A stretch of 64,000 nucleotides of DNA from an uncultured Aquimarina sp. (GTDB lineage: Bacteria > Bacteroidota > Bacteroidia > Flavobacteriales > Flavobacteriaceae). This document shows positions 45,886 through 54,520 of the stretch, piece after piece; positions within the stretch are counted from its first letter, which is position 1, and each line of letters begins with the position of its first letter. The position numbers and the translations under genes are program-made. The stretch is taken from assembly GCA_947500545.1 (NCBI GenBank), contig CANMSO010000004.1, forward strand, positions 62,001 through 126,000. The letters are read 5' to 3'. The notes under the pieces were generated by a model. That model worked only from the letters and a program-made list of their open reading frames with translations, was not told the DNA's origin and did not search any database.

Positions 45886-46761
45886 ATGAAAAAAGCGCTT
45901 CTTATTGTATCGATTGGCCTATTCTGTGCTTGTGGCGGAAGTAAGAAGATTGCCCAGAATACTACAAAAACACCGGTTGTTGAAAATGATACTCCCAAAG
46001 AAAAAGTTGATGCGCCCAAAGTTACAACTCCAATAGAAGAGAAAGCACCTGAAACCGAAATCATAAAAGAAACACCCCAACCTCCAGTAATAAAAGAGGA
46101 ACCAAAAACGGATACCAAAGCCATACTACATAAACCTTGGAATACTTTACTAACTAAACATGTTACCAAAGACGGTATTGTGAGTTATAAAGGTTTTAAA
46201 CAAGATCGCACAGCGTTAAAGGCATATCTTAGTACGCTAAGTGATAACATGCCCGACGAAACCTGGACAAAAGCAGATAAACTTGCCTATTGGATAAATG
46301 TATATAATGCCTTTACTGTCAAATTAATAATTGATAATTATCCCATAAAAAGTATAAAAGATATTAAAGATCCTTGGGATCTAAGATTCTTTAAGCTTGG
46401 AAAAAAATGGTATACCCTTAATGATGTAGAACATAGGATTTTGAGAAAAATGGGAGACCCTAGAATTCATTTTGGTATTAACTGTGCTTCATTTTCTTGT
46501 CCTCGCCTTCTAAACAAAGCTTTTACAGCACAAAACGTAGACCAAGAGCTTGAAAAGTTAGCGATTGCCTTTATTAATGACCCTAAACGAAATACAATTA
46601 CAGCACAAAACATTCAATTATCTAAAATATTTTCTTGGTTTGCCAAGGATTTTAAGCGTGAAGGTACTTTAATCAATTTTCTAAATAAGTACTCCAAAAT
46701 TGCCATAAATGATAATGCAAAAAAGAGTTTCAGAACGTATGATTGGAATCTAAATGAATAA
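45886..46761 (+). CDS. DUF547 lipoprotein, paralogue B
   Basis: This 291-residue lipoprotein has the lipobox FCACGG (Cys near residue 16). The start at 45886 gives MKKALLIVSIGLFCAC; an ATG at 45874 overlaps the desaturase-like gene. A Lys/Glu/Pro-rich linker (about 20-80) spaces the DUF547 domain from the membrane. The core has DKLAYWINVYNAFTVKLIID near 130-149 and FGINCASFSCPRLL near 195-208, so both Cys are present. It is cotranscribed with the desaturase-like gene and probably acts at the outer face of a membrane. Confidence 0.85.
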   Translation: MKKALLIVSIGLFCACGGSKKIAQNTTKTPVVENDTPKEKVDAPKVTTPIEEKAPETEIIKETPQPPVIKEEPKTDTKAILHKPWNTLLTKHVTKDGIVSYKGFKQDRTALKAYLSTLSDNMPDETWTKADKLAYWINVYNAFTVKLIIDNYPIKSIKDIKDPWDLRFFKLGKKWYTLNDVEHRILRKMGDPRIHFGINCASFSCPRLLNKAFTAQNVDQELEKLAIAFINDPKRNTITAQNIQLSKIFSWFAKDFKREGTLINFLNKYSKIAINDNAKKSFRTYDWNLNE

Positions 46762-47155
46762 CAAAACACTTATTTATTAAAATACTATAGGGTAAAAAGT
46801 AGAGGTTTCAACCTAAAAAGAAGGCTAATTTTCAAGTCTTTAAAAGTTAAAATTTTGACAAAATTACCAATGACTATTTAAGTGTTCTCTTTCCAAATCA
46901 ATCCTTAAAAAACTTATTCTAAAAAACTGATAATCTTTATGTTATACATATTTTGGTTTTAGTTTTTATTCTTTCAAAACTATAGTTTTTTGAATCTCAA
47001 TTTATTTTCTACAAAATAATTTCTTACGTTTTTATTGTAAGGTAATTTCCCGATCCTCTACTAAAGTTCTATGTTTTGGATAACGCCTTTTATGATACAT
47101 ATCATAATAAGATATCCTTAAAAAATAAATAACCAATTCTAAAAATTTGAAAAAT
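46762..47155. other. Intergenic region between DUF547 paralogues B and C
   Basis: This 394-bp AT-rich gap contains no coding sequence that I can support. The only structure seen is a short palindrome, AAAACTATAGTTTT, at about 46976-46989, followed by T residues, which may act as a weak terminator. A promoter for the next DUF547 gene is expected here but no convincing -7/-33 pair was found. Confidence 0.4.
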
Positions 47156-47902
47156 ATGAAAGCTCCAAGACTTATAATAGTAGCATTAACTGTATTATTC
47201 TTTAATCAAGCACAATCACAAAAGGGATTTGATCACTATGTTTGGGATCAAGCATTATTACTTAATGTATCTGAAGACGGAAAAGTAGATTATAACGGAT
47301 TCATGAGAGACAGCTCTCAATTATACAAATATTTCAAACAACTTTCTGAAAATCCGCCTCAAGAAGATTGGACCAGAGATGAAAAACTAGCATACTGGAT
47401 TAATGCATATAATGCATACACTATAAAACTTATCATTGATAGTTACCCATTAAAAAGTATTAAAGATCTTGAGGATCCTTGGGGTAAAAAATTCTTCAAA
47501 ATTAACGGAGAATGGTATAGCCTAGGAGATCTTGAACATAAAATTCTTAGAAAATTTGGTGACCCAAGAATTCATTTTGCAATTAACTGCGCTTCTATTT
47601 CTTGCCCCGTGGTATGGAACCGAGCGTACACTGCAGAAAATTTACAAACAGCACTAGATCAACAAACAGAAAAATTTATTAATGATCCAATCCGAAATAC
47701 AATCACAGAAAATGTAGTAAGTGTTTCAAAAATATTCTCATGGTACAAAAAGGATTTTAAAGTGAATGGTGGTGATGTTAAAGACTTCATTAACCGATAT
47801 GCCGCAGTAAAAATTGAGAACCAGCCTAAAAAAGGGTACAAAGATTATGATTGGAACCTAAATGAAGAAGCAGTAGTGACTCCGGCATTTGTATTAGACT
47901 AA
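47156..47902 (+). CDS. DUF547 secreted protein, paralogue C
   Basis: This 248-residue DUF547 protein has a signal peptide (about 1-21, ending QSQKG). The ATG at 47156 (MKAPRLIIVALTVLFFNQAQ) is preferred to a TTG nine bases upstream. The core keeps EKLAYWINAYNAYTIKLIID near 74-93, YSLGDLEHKILRKFG and FAINCASISCPVVW near 135-150, with both Cys. It is closer to paralogue A (HYVWDQALLLNVSEDGKVDY against HAVWDQILILNVSAQGDVNY) than to B, so a recent local duplication is likely. The transferase follows after 71 bp. Confidence 0.86.
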   Translation: MKAPRLIIVALTVLFFNQAQSQKGFDHYVWDQALLLNVSEDGKVDYNGFMRDSSQLYKYFKQLSENPPQEDWTRDEKLAYWINAYNAYTIKLIIDSYPLKSIKDLEDPWGKKFFKINGEWYSLGDLEHKILRKFGDPRIHFAINCASISCPVVWNRAYTAENLQTALDQQTEKFINDPIRNTITENVVSVSKIFSWYKKDFKVNGGDVKDFINRYAAVKIENQPKKGYKDYDWNLNEEAVVTPAFVLD

Positions 47903-47973
47903 ACAAAAAAGAGCCTAAAGAATAGGTTTGGGACTTAATTGAGTAAATTTATAGCCTAAAAAATATCCCAAAA

Positions 47974-48681
47974 TTGAAAATATCGATCGTCATTCCTATC
48001 CTTAACGAAGCAGCTACCATTGGTAAGCTGCTTTCTCACTTAATACAAAACGCTTCTAACGATAACCTTGAAGAAATCATTGTGGTAGATGGAGGCAGTG
48101 TAGATGAATCGCAAAAGGTGGTCAATACCTTATCAAAAGATATAGAGGTTGACATCAAATGTATCCCTTCAAAAAAAGGACGCGCTGTACAATTAAACAC
48201 CGGAGCCAAAGCCGCAAAAGGAGATGTGTTATACTTTTTGCACGCAGATTCTTTTCCTCCTAACCATTATGATGATTATATTTTAAGAGAGATCACAAAT
48301 GGAAATAATGCTGGTTGTTTCAGGATGAAATTTGATTATAATCATTGGTGGTTGTTATTTCTTGGATGGTTAACACAGTTCCGCAGTAAACGCTGTCGTG
48401 GTGGTGATCAAAGCCAGTTTATCACCAAAAGATTGTTTAAACAAATCGATGGGTATGATGAGTCTTATGTCGTTTACGAAGATAATGATCTTGTAGATCG
48501 ATTATTTGCTATTAATGAGTTCGTTATTATCCCAAAATATGTGATTACTTCTGCCAGGCGCTACAGAGAAATTGGTGTATTGAGATTACAATACCATTTC
48601 TTTAATATCCATATGCGCAGATGGATGGGAGCATCTTCAGAAGACTTGTATCGATACTATAAAGAAAGAGTGGTTAATTAG
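47974..48681 (+). CDS. TIGR04283-family glycosyltransferase 2 (arsenosugar-associated)
   Basis: This 235-residue GT2 transferase uses a TTG start (MKISIVIPILNEAATIGKLL). IIVVDGGSVDES near residues 33-44, KGDVLYFLHADSFPP near 78-92 (metal-site HAD) and RCRGGDQSQFITKRLF near 134-149 match the TIGR04283 group, originally described as radical-SAM-associated transferase 2 and found in arsenosugar loci. It likely attaches the arsenoribose to an aglycone such as glycerol or a lipid. Donor and acceptor are inferred only. It is the last gene of the second block, and its 3' end overlaps the convergent lipoprotein gene by 8 bp. Confidence 0.87.
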   Translation: MKISIVIPILNEAATIGKLLSHLIQNASNDNLEEIIVVDGGSVDESQKVVNTLSKDIEVDIKCIPSKKGRAVQLNTGAKAAKGDVLYFLHADSFPPNHYDDYILREITNGNNAGCFRMKFDYNHWWLLFLGWLTQFRSKRCRGGDQSQFITKRLFKQIDGYDESYVVYEDNDLVDRLFAINEFVIIPKYVITSARRYREIGVLRLQYHFFNIHMRRWMGASSEDLYRYYKERVVN

Positions 48682-49159
48682 CAGCAGAGAGCGCATTAAT
48701 AATTTCTGAAATTCTATTCTTGAATGTAACAATTACAGCACTTTGATCATCTGTGTTATCGGTATCAACTATATATTTTTTTGTTTCCCCTTCAGAAGTA
48801 GTAATCTCAAAATAAAAACCTCCCTGGTCTACACAATCAGGGCATCCATATGTTTTATCGGATCCATTAATAAGTTCTCGCGGAATCTCATTTAAGATGT
48901 TTTTATACACAGAATACTGTTCTTCTGAAAATGTAAAAGACCCCTTAAAACTATAATTCTCTATAAAAAAATCAACCACCTGATCTTCTTCAAGCTTTCT
49001 ATCATCGATTCTGAAAACATCAAAACAATCACCAAAACATTCTCCGGCAAACGTTCCAAAAATTAAAGATTCTCCACCACTAATTGTTTGATCGTCGTCA
49101 TTACTACATGAGAGCAATAAAAATATACTAAGGACAAAGATGGTATAATGCAATTTCAT
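48674..49159 (-). CDS. Hypothetical lipoprotein
   Basis: This 161-residue lipoprotein has the lipobox LLSCSNDDD (Cys about 18), typical of Bacteroidota. A FGDCFDVF segment near 48-55 and CPDC near 105 may form disulfides. No domain recognised. It overlaps the end of the TIGR04283 gene by 8 bp on the opposite strand, so antisense interference is possible but not shown. Confidence 0.7.
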   Translation of the reverse strand: MKLHYTIFVLSIFLLLSCSNDDDQTISGGESLIFGTFAGECFGDCFDVFRIDDRKLEEDQVVDFFIENYSFKGSFTFSEEQYSVYKNILNEIPRELINGSDKTYGCPDCVDQGGFYFEITTSEGETKKYIVDTDNTDDQSAVIVTFKNRISEIINALSAAN

Positions 49160-49259
49160 AATACTTTGATTTTTGATTGATTCCTATTAAACAGATGAAT
49201 AATCAAGTAAAAAGTTGCGTACTATTGTTCCTTCGATGTTCTTTTCTATCTTTAAAGAG

Positions 49260-50393
49260 ATGAAAACATCAGAAATACTTCTAATCATATTATTATGTAT
49301 TGGTGCCATTCAGGGAATCATATTTGGTATCATTTTATGGCAAAAGTATAACTCTAATTACATTGCCAATCGTTTTCTTTCTGCTATTCTACTATTTTTT
49401 TCTTATCGACTTATAGTAGAAACTTTAAAAATTTTCGGATTAGGAAGATATGATTTCTGGTATCATGTTTTATTAGAATATAATTGGATCTACGGAACCC
49501 TAATCTTCTTTTTTGCGAAAAGTTATGTAACACCAAATTTTCGTTTAAAAAGGAGTGATTACATTCACTTTTTACCAGTATTCATAGAGTTTGTATGGAG
49601 TAACTTTATCAAAACACAGAATTTTTATTGGGATGGCACCCGTGAAAGTCTTAGCTGGTTGGGGTATTGGGGATATGTCGTTTGGATGCGCTACCCTACA
49701 ATGTATATTATTTCTGGAGCCTTGATTATATTTTATGCATTCAAAGCGCAAAAAGTTCTTATCAATAAACATGATGTCGAAGGATTTCGAATACTTCCAG
49801 AAAAAATACGCTGGATCAAAAGAGTAATCCAGGTAGTAAAGATTTTTTCCTTCTTGTATGTTGGTGTTGTACTAATCGATTTTTTCTTCTTTGGATATAC
49901 TTATAATTTCTATGCGCATCCAGTATTTATTGGTATGGCAATAATTACCTATTGGCTCGGTTTAGAAGGATTTTCTCGTAGAAAAGAAAGTGCATTCAAG
50001 CCCATTGCGATTGTGTCTGATAAGGAAAAAGAACAGTTAAATAATATAGCAAGTAAGTTAGAAGCTAAAATGAAAGAAGAGCTGCTGTATAAAAACCCTG
50101 AGCTTAACTTATCTGTACTTTCTAAACAACTAGAAGTGAAACCCTATTTGGTCACCAAATGTCTAAATACCATTTTCAATAAAAAATTCAATGACTATAT
50201 CAATGAATTTAGAATTGAAGAAGTAAAAAGATTATTAAACGATTCTAAAAATGATAATTTCACACTTCTTGGACTTGCATATGATGCTGGATTTAATTCT
50301 AAGGCATCTTTTAATCGAGCCGTAAAGAAAATCACAGGAAAATCTCCCAGCTCTCTAAAATTAGAATCTTTGAAGGGTCAATTAAAAAAATGA
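49260..50393 (+). CDS. AraC-family regulator with N-terminal membrane-sensor helices
   Basis: This regulator is 377 residues from the start at 49260 (MKTSEILLIILLCIGAIQGI); in-frame starts at 49215 and 49236 are less likely. About seven transmembrane helices cover residues 1-240, and the C-terminal AraC HTH is at about 270-370 (LSKQLEVKPYLVTKCLNTIF; LAYDAGFNSKASFNRAVKKI; TGKSPSS). Membrane-bound AraC proteins of this form are common in Bacteroidota. The likely target is the frameshifted gene at 50498 or others nearby (inference). Confidence 0.88.
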   Translation: MKTSEILLIILLCIGAIQGIIFGIILWQKYNSNYIANRFLSAILLFFSYRLIVETLKIFGLGRYDFWYHVLLEYNWIYGTLIFFFAKSYVTPNFRLKRSDYIHFLPVFIEFVWSNFIKTQNFYWDGTRESLSWLGYWGYVVWMRYPTMYIISGALIIFYAFKAQKVLINKHDVEGFRILPEKIRWIKRVIQVVKIFSFLYVGVVLIDFFFFGYTYNFYAHPVFIGMAIITYWLGLEGFSRRKESAFKPIAIVSDKEKEQLNNIASKLEAKMKEELLYKNPELNLSVLSKQLEVKPYLVTKCLNTIFNKKFNDYINEFRIEEVKRLLNDSKNDNFTLLGLAYDAGFNSKASFNRAVKKITGKSPSSLKLESLKGQLKK

Positions 50394-50497
50394 ACCTTTT
50401 AAAAATCATTAAATTTGTCTCAATTATTTAATCGAGACGATTCAAATACACTTTCGATGCATATTTGCTTTAAGTATGAACTTTAAAAGTAAAAAAC

Positions 50498-50898
50498 ATG
50501 TATTTAAAAACATCCAAAGTATTAGTTGTTCTATGTATACTAGTATTAAATTTTCAAAACTCAACCGCCCAAATAACTGACACTACATTACAAGAATTAG
50601 TGGGAGAATGGAAATTGGACATGAGTCCGCAGGACAAAACAGATTCGAATTTTGCAATGATGCGAATTGATAAAATCGATAAAAGTTCGATGCACGGCAC
50701 CTTTTATAGAGAAGGAGTTAAGATGAAAAAAGGAGCATAAATACACAACTAGGTATTATATATGGCGCACTGGTCTCTGGTGATAATAGCGGTAGCTATA
50801 ACACTACTTTTTATTATAAGGACGGAAAACTCTACGGTACTACTCATGCCATAGACCGCGGTTTTTTATCGGTTTGGATTGCCGAAAAGGTTAATTGA
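50498..50898 (+). pseudogene. Secreted protein gene interrupted by a frameshift
   Basis: The first part (50498-50740) gives an 80-residue product: signal peptide (about 1-25), then LQELVGEWKLDMSPQ and SSMHGTFYREGVKMKKG. Translation in the -1 frame from 50731 continues without a break to a stop at 50896-50898, reading GALVSGDNSGSYNTTFYYKD and THAIDRGFLSVWIAEKVN. The switch is at a run of six A (50726-50731); one extra A would restore a single ~133-residue protein. It is either a decayed gene, a sequencing error in the homopolymer, or slippage. The family is not recognised. Confidence 0.7.
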
Positions 50899-50913
50899 CC
50901 ATTGCTACTTATT

Positions 50914-50937
50914 TGACCGAAAATCACTACTTTTAGT
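50914..50937. promoter_or_regulatory. TGACCGAAAA-CAC box upstream of the AraC gene
   Basis: TGACCGAAAATCACTACTTT, followed by TAGT, lies 47 bp before the AraC-family start at 50984. A close copy is at 51856-51881 before the dehydrogenase gene. TTGACC also occurs 18 bp upstream (50895-50900), so half-sites may be tandem. Candidate autoregulatory operator. Confidence 0.45.
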
Positions 50938-50983
50938 AAAAAGCAGCATTTAGAAAATAAATTCCCAATGATTTTTGTGTGTT

Positions 50984-51850
50984 ATGAAGGTAGTACCACA
51001 AGTATTTTACAAAAACTCCAATATAGAAAAAGTTTTAGTTGATGGGCTTTCTTGTGTGATTCTTAAAAGTGTACAACAAGCAGATATACAAAACGAGCGC
51101 TATCTGGCTTCACATGCGTTGACATTGGTTTTAAATGGTGCCTTGCGAGTAGAAGATCCTGAAGGCAATTTGACCATTGTAAATAAAAATGAGATCCTCC
51201 TGTTACCAAAAGGGCTGTATATGATCTCTGATATTATTCCAAAAGATGCATCTTTTGAAGCTATCGTTTTCTTTTTTGATGAAGATATTACAGATGAGTT
51301 TCTTATGAATTTTGAAATGACAAAATCAGAAAGTACATCTGATGTTTTGCTTATCAAGTACGATCATAATCTACGTTTGTTTGTAGATGCTTTACTAGCA
51401 TTGTACAAAGGAAAACATCAACATCAGTTTACCAAACCAAAATTATTAGAATTGCTTCATCTTATAGCACTTTCTAACCAAGGCAAAGCTTTTATAAGTA
51501 AGCTACAGTCACTTAAAAGCAGAGAACGTAAACCTATCAAAACGTTCATGTCGCAAAACTTTGACAAACCCCTAGACATAGAAGATTATGCATACCTTAC
51601 TGGTAGAAGCATCTCAACTTTCAGAAGGGATTTTAAGTCAAAATTTGGCATTTCCCCCAAGAAATGGCTGATCGAAAAACGTTTAGAAAAGGCAACACTC
51701 CTGCTGAAAGAAAAAAGTGATTCGGTAACGAATATTGCACTTCAGGTAGGATATGAAAACACTTCTCATTTTATTAAAGCCTTCCATAAAAAATGTGGTA
51801 TTTCTCCCAAACAATTTCAGATTAATTATAGAAAAAACATCATGATCTAA
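50984..51850 (+). CDS. AraC-family transcriptional regulator with cupin-like sensor
   Basis: This 288-residue cytoplasmic regulator starts at 50984 (MKVVPQVFYKNSN); a TTG at 50975 adds three residues. A cupin-like N-terminal half (about 20-120, with ALRVEDPEGNLTIVNKNEIL) is followed by the AraC HTH (about 180-285: IEDYAYLTGRSISTFRRDF; LQVGYENTSHFIKAFHKKCG; ISPKQF). It sits before a dehydrogenase and an azoreductase on the same strand, and shared boxes precede both it and the dehydrogenase. It therefore probably controls that operon and itself. The inducer is unknown. Confidence 0.9.
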   Translation: MKVVPQVFYKNSNIEKVLVDGLSCVILKSVQQADIQNERYLASHALTLVLNGALRVEDPEGNLTIVNKNEILLLPKGLYMISDIIPKDASFEAIVFFFDEDITDEFLMNFEMTKSESTSDVLLIKYDHNLRLFVDALLALYKGKHQHQFTKPKLLELLHLIALSNQGKAFISKLQSLKSRERKPIKTFMSQNFDKPLDIEDYAYLTGRSISTFRRDFKSKFGISPKKWLIEKRLEKATLLLKEKSDSVTNIALQVGYENTSHFIKAFHKKCGISPKQFQINYRKNIMI

Positions 51851-51855
51851 CCTTC

Positions 51856-51881
51856 TGACCGAAAAACACCATTTTTTGAGT
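51856..51881. promoter_or_regulatory. TGACCGAAAA-CAC box upstream of the dehydrogenase
   Basis: TGACCGAAAAACACCATTTT, followed by TTGAGT, lies 61 bp before the dehydrogenase start and matches the box at 50914-50937 closely over TGACCGAAAA-CAC. Candidate site for the AraC regulator encoded just before it. Confidence 0.45.
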
Positions 51882-51941
51882 TTATGAAGATTAATCCTTT
51901 TTCGTTTGAAGGACATTTGTATAGAAATTAAAATATACAAA

Positions 51942-52811
51942 ATGAAAACTATAGGATGTATCGGTTTAGGTATTATGGGTAGTCGTATGGCGACTAACTT
52001 GCAAAAAGAAGGGTATGAACTTATTGTTTATAACCGCACAAAAGAAAAAGCCGACGATTTACTTAAAAACGGAGCTGTTTGGGCCAACTCTGCCAAAAAG
52101 GTGGGAGAAAAATCAGATATTGTGATTACGATGCTTTCTACCCCCGAAGTAGTTAAAAAAATAGCTTTGGAAGAAAATGGGTTACTAACCGGGATTAAAA
52201 AGAATAGTCTATGGGTAAATTGTAGTACCGTAAATCCTTCTTTTGCTACAGAGATGGAGGTTCTTGCCAAAAAACATCATGTGAGATATCTCGATGCCCC
52301 AGTCGCTGGTACCAAAGGCCCTGCAGAAAACAGAGAATTATTATTTCTTGTGGGCGGAAACAAACATGATATAGAGGAAGCGACTCCTTTATTTGAGATT
52401 ATGGGTAAAAAAATAGTACACCTTGGCGAGGTAAGCAAAGGTGCCGCTATGAAAATCTTAATCAATCAACTTTTAGGGCAATCTATGGTTGCTTTTGCAG
52501 AAGCTCTTATCATGGGCGAAGCAATGGGGCTTAAGAAAGAGGTTTTGTTTAATGTATTATTAAATACCCCAGTAGTTGCCCCGGTAATGTCTGCTATACG
52601 CCCAAAACTCGAAAATGGGAATTATGAACCCAATTTTCCATTACAATGGATACAAAAAGATCTTCACCTATCAAGTATTTCTGCTTATGAAAACGGAATA
52701 GCTACCCCTAACCTTAATGCCACTAAAGAAGTTTTTGCGCAAGCCAAACAACATGGGTTTGCTGATCAAGACTTTACGGCTGTGTACGAATTTTTAAACT
52801 TAAAAAAATAA
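51942..52811 (+). CDS. 3-hydroxyisobutyrate-dehydrogenase-like NAD(P) oxidoreductase
   Basis: This 289-residue beta-hydroxyacid dehydrogenase starts at 51942 (MKTIGCIGLGIMGSRMATNL); a TTG at 51906 adds 12 residues. The family signature GxGxMGxxMAxNL is at 6-20, the DAPVAGTKGPAE substrate loop near 113-124 and the catalytic Lys in GAAMKILINQLLG near 165-177. It acts on 3-hydroxy acids or succinic semialdehyde-like substrates. The azoreductase gene follows 4 bp later. Both probably belong to an AraC-controlled detoxification operon. Confidence 0.9.
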   Translation: MKTIGCIGLGIMGSRMATNLQKEGYELIVYNRTKEKADDLLKNGAVWANSAKKVGEKSDIVITMLSTPEVVKKIALEENGLLTGIKKNSLWVNCSTVNPSFATEMEVLAKKHHVRYLDAPVAGTKGPAENRELLFLVGGNKHDIEEATPLFEIMGKKIVHLGEVSKGAAMKILINQLLGQSMVAFAEALIMGEAMGLKKEVLFNVLLNTPVVAPVMSAIRPKLENGNYEPNFPLQWIQKDLHLSSISAYENGIATPNLNATKEVFAQAKQHGFADQDFTAVYEFLNLKK

Positions 52812-52815
52812 AACT

Positions 52816-53421
52816 ATGCAATTACTAAGAATAGACGCTAGCTCTAGATTAGAAAACTCTGATAGTCGCGCTATGGGAGACCAATTCCAAAAACAATGGG
52901 AAATTTCAAATCCAAATGGACAACTAATTATAAGAGATATCATAAATACTCCTATTGCACACATTACTCAAAAAACCATTGAAGGATTTTATACCCCATC
53001 AGAAAATTTCACAACACAACTCAAAGAAGCTACATTACTTTCTGATCAACTCATATCAGAACTTAAAACCTGTAACGTTTTACTAATCAGCACGCCTATG
53101 TATAACTTCGGAGTGCCTTCTGCATTAAAAGCGTGGATTGATCATATCGTTAGAATAAATTTCACTTTTGGAGTTAGTGAAGAAGGAGCTTTTTATGGAA
53201 TGGTAGAAAATGTAAAAGCCTATATCATAACCACCGCAGGTGCCGTTTATGGATCAAAGGAAATGAAAGCTTTGGATTTTCTACAACCTTATTTGCAAAC
53301 AGTTTTAGGACTTATAGGAATTACTGATATCACTTTTCTTCCCTTGGAAGGTGCTACAATGGATGCCGAGACTTTCGAAAAAATGAAGATAGAAGCCTTA
53401 CATAAAATTGCAGTGATCTAA
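52816..53421 (+). CDS. FMN-dependent NADH-azoreductase / NAD(P)H quinone reductase
   Basis: This 201-residue flavodoxin-fold reductase has an MQLLRIDASSRLENSDSR start, STPMYNFGVPSALKAWIDHI near 96-115 (FMN contact) and TTAGAVYGS near 137-145. It resembles AzoR, which reduces quinones and azo compounds with NADH. Together with the upstream dehydrogenase it fits electrophile or quinone defence. A strong terminator follows directly. Confidence 0.9.
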   Translation: MQLLRIDASSRLENSDSRAMGDQFQKQWEISNPNGQLIIRDIINTPIAHITQKTIEGFYTPSENFTTQLKEATLLSDQLISELKTCNVLLISTPMYNFGVPSALKAWIDHIVRINFTFGVSEEGAFYGMVENVKAYIITTAGAVYGSKEMKALDFLQPYLQTVLGLIGITDITFLPLEGATMDAETFEKMKIEALHKIAVI

Positions 53422-53424
53422 TTA

Positions 53425-53458
53425 AAAAGAGGCTCACAGTAGTGAGCCTCTTTTGTGG
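53425..53458. terminator. Bidirectional terminator
   Basis: A perfect 13-bp stem (AAAAGAGGCTCAC, 53425-53437, with GTGAGCCTCTTTT, 53442-53454) and 4-nt loop separate the convergent azoreductase and alpha/beta-hydrolase genes. A-rich and T-rich flanks give a U tract in both directions, so it can stop both transcripts. Confidence 0.88.
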
Positions 53459-53478
53459 TTATACTACTTGTTTCCTTG

Positions 53479-54453
53479 TTATTTAATAGTATTCTTTTTC
53501 AAGAATTTTAGTATATAGTTGGCAATTTCGTTTCCTTTTTCCTCCAGCGCAAAGTGTCCTGTGTCTAATAAATGAAATTCTATATTTTTGAGATCTCTTT
53601 TATATGGGTGTGCTCCTGATTCTGGGAATATGTTATCATTTTTACCCCAAACAATCAAGGTAGGCGGTTGATAATCTCTTAGGTATTTTTGCCATTTTGG
53701 GTATAACGGAATATTAGTTCTATAGTCATAAAACATGGCCAACTGAATTTCATTGTTTTCCTTACGGTTAATATGTCTTAGATCATGTTCCCAATTATCA
53801 GGGCTAATTTTGCTTATATCTTTTACACCATGTGTATATTGCCATTTTAGTCCTCCTATTTTATGAAACTCTTCCAAAGGTTTTCCGTTTTCAATCGAAG
53901 GGTTCTTCCAGTATTTTTTTAAAGGATTCCAAAACTCAGTAATACCTTCTTCATAGGCGTTTCCATTTTGCACAATTAATGCTTGCACGCGATCTGGATA
54001 TTTGGTAGCAATTCTATACCCAACAGGGGCACCGTAATCCATAAGATATACACTAAACTTCTTTATATCTAGTTCTTCTAAAAAACCTTCTACAATTTTG
54101 GCCATATTATCAAATGTATACTCAAATTCTGCAATAGGAGGTTGTTCTGATCTCCCGTATCCAGGATAATCCGGTGCCAGAACATAATAATCATCAGCTA
54201 AATCCGCCATTAAATCTCTAAACATATGAGATGATGTGGGGTATCCATGTAATAACAAAATAGTGGGTTTATTTTTTGACCCTGCCTCTCTATAAAATAT
54301 ATCCACTCCGTTGACCTCAACGGTTTTATAGCGTGTTGCTGTGTCTGATAAAGTGATCGCTTCTCCTGGTTTTACATCGCTTGCAAAAGCATAACTTGTT
54401 GCTGTTACAATTGCAAATAATGCAATACTTACTGTGGTTCTTAATGTTTTCAT
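53479..54453 (-). CDS. Exported alpha/beta hydrolase (epoxide hydrolase/haloalkane dehalogenase type)
   Basis: This 324-residue protein has a signal peptide (about 1-25, ending SYAFA). The HGYPTSSHMFRD oxyanion segment is near residue 70, the nucleophile is the Asp of VYLMDYGAPVGYRIA near 138, and DTGHFALEEKG near 298 carries the catalytic His. An Asp nucleophile indicates epoxide-hydrolase or dehalogenase-like chemistry rather than esterase; the exact substrate is unknown. A TetR operator lies 28 bp before its start, and the tetR gene is next upstream, so it is very probably TetR-controlled. Confidence 0.9.
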   Translation of the reverse strand: MKTLRTTVSIALFAIVTATSYAFASDVKPGEAITLSDTATRYKTVEVNGVDIFYREAGSKNKPTILLLHGYPTSSHMFRDLMADLADDYYVLAPDYPGYGRSEQPPIAEFEYTFDNMAKIVEGFLEELDIKKFSVYLMDYGAPVGYRIATKYPDRVQALIVQNGNAYEEGITEFWNPLKKYWKNPSIENGKPLEEFHKIGGLKWQYTHGVKDISKISPDNWEHDLRHINRKENNEIQLAMFYDYRTNIPLYPKWQKYLRDYQPPTLIVWGKNDNIFPESGAHPYKRDLKNIEFHLLDTGHFALEEKGNEIANYILKFLKKNTIK

Positions 54454-54481
54454 GATTTAAAATTTTAATTATTTTTATTTA

Positions 54482-54499
54482 TTACCGAACGTTCGGTAA
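54482..54499. promoter_or_regulatory. TetR operator 1 (perfect 18-bp palindrome)
   Basis: TTACCGAACGTTCGGTAA is a perfect palindrome lying 28 bp before the hydrolase start, between tetR and the hydrolase. ACCGAxCGxTCGGT-type dyads are classic TetR-family sites. It matches operator 2 (55112-55129) at 17 of 18 positions. Confidence 0.85.
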
Positions 54500-54520
54500 A
54501 TTATTAATTCAAAAAAATAC

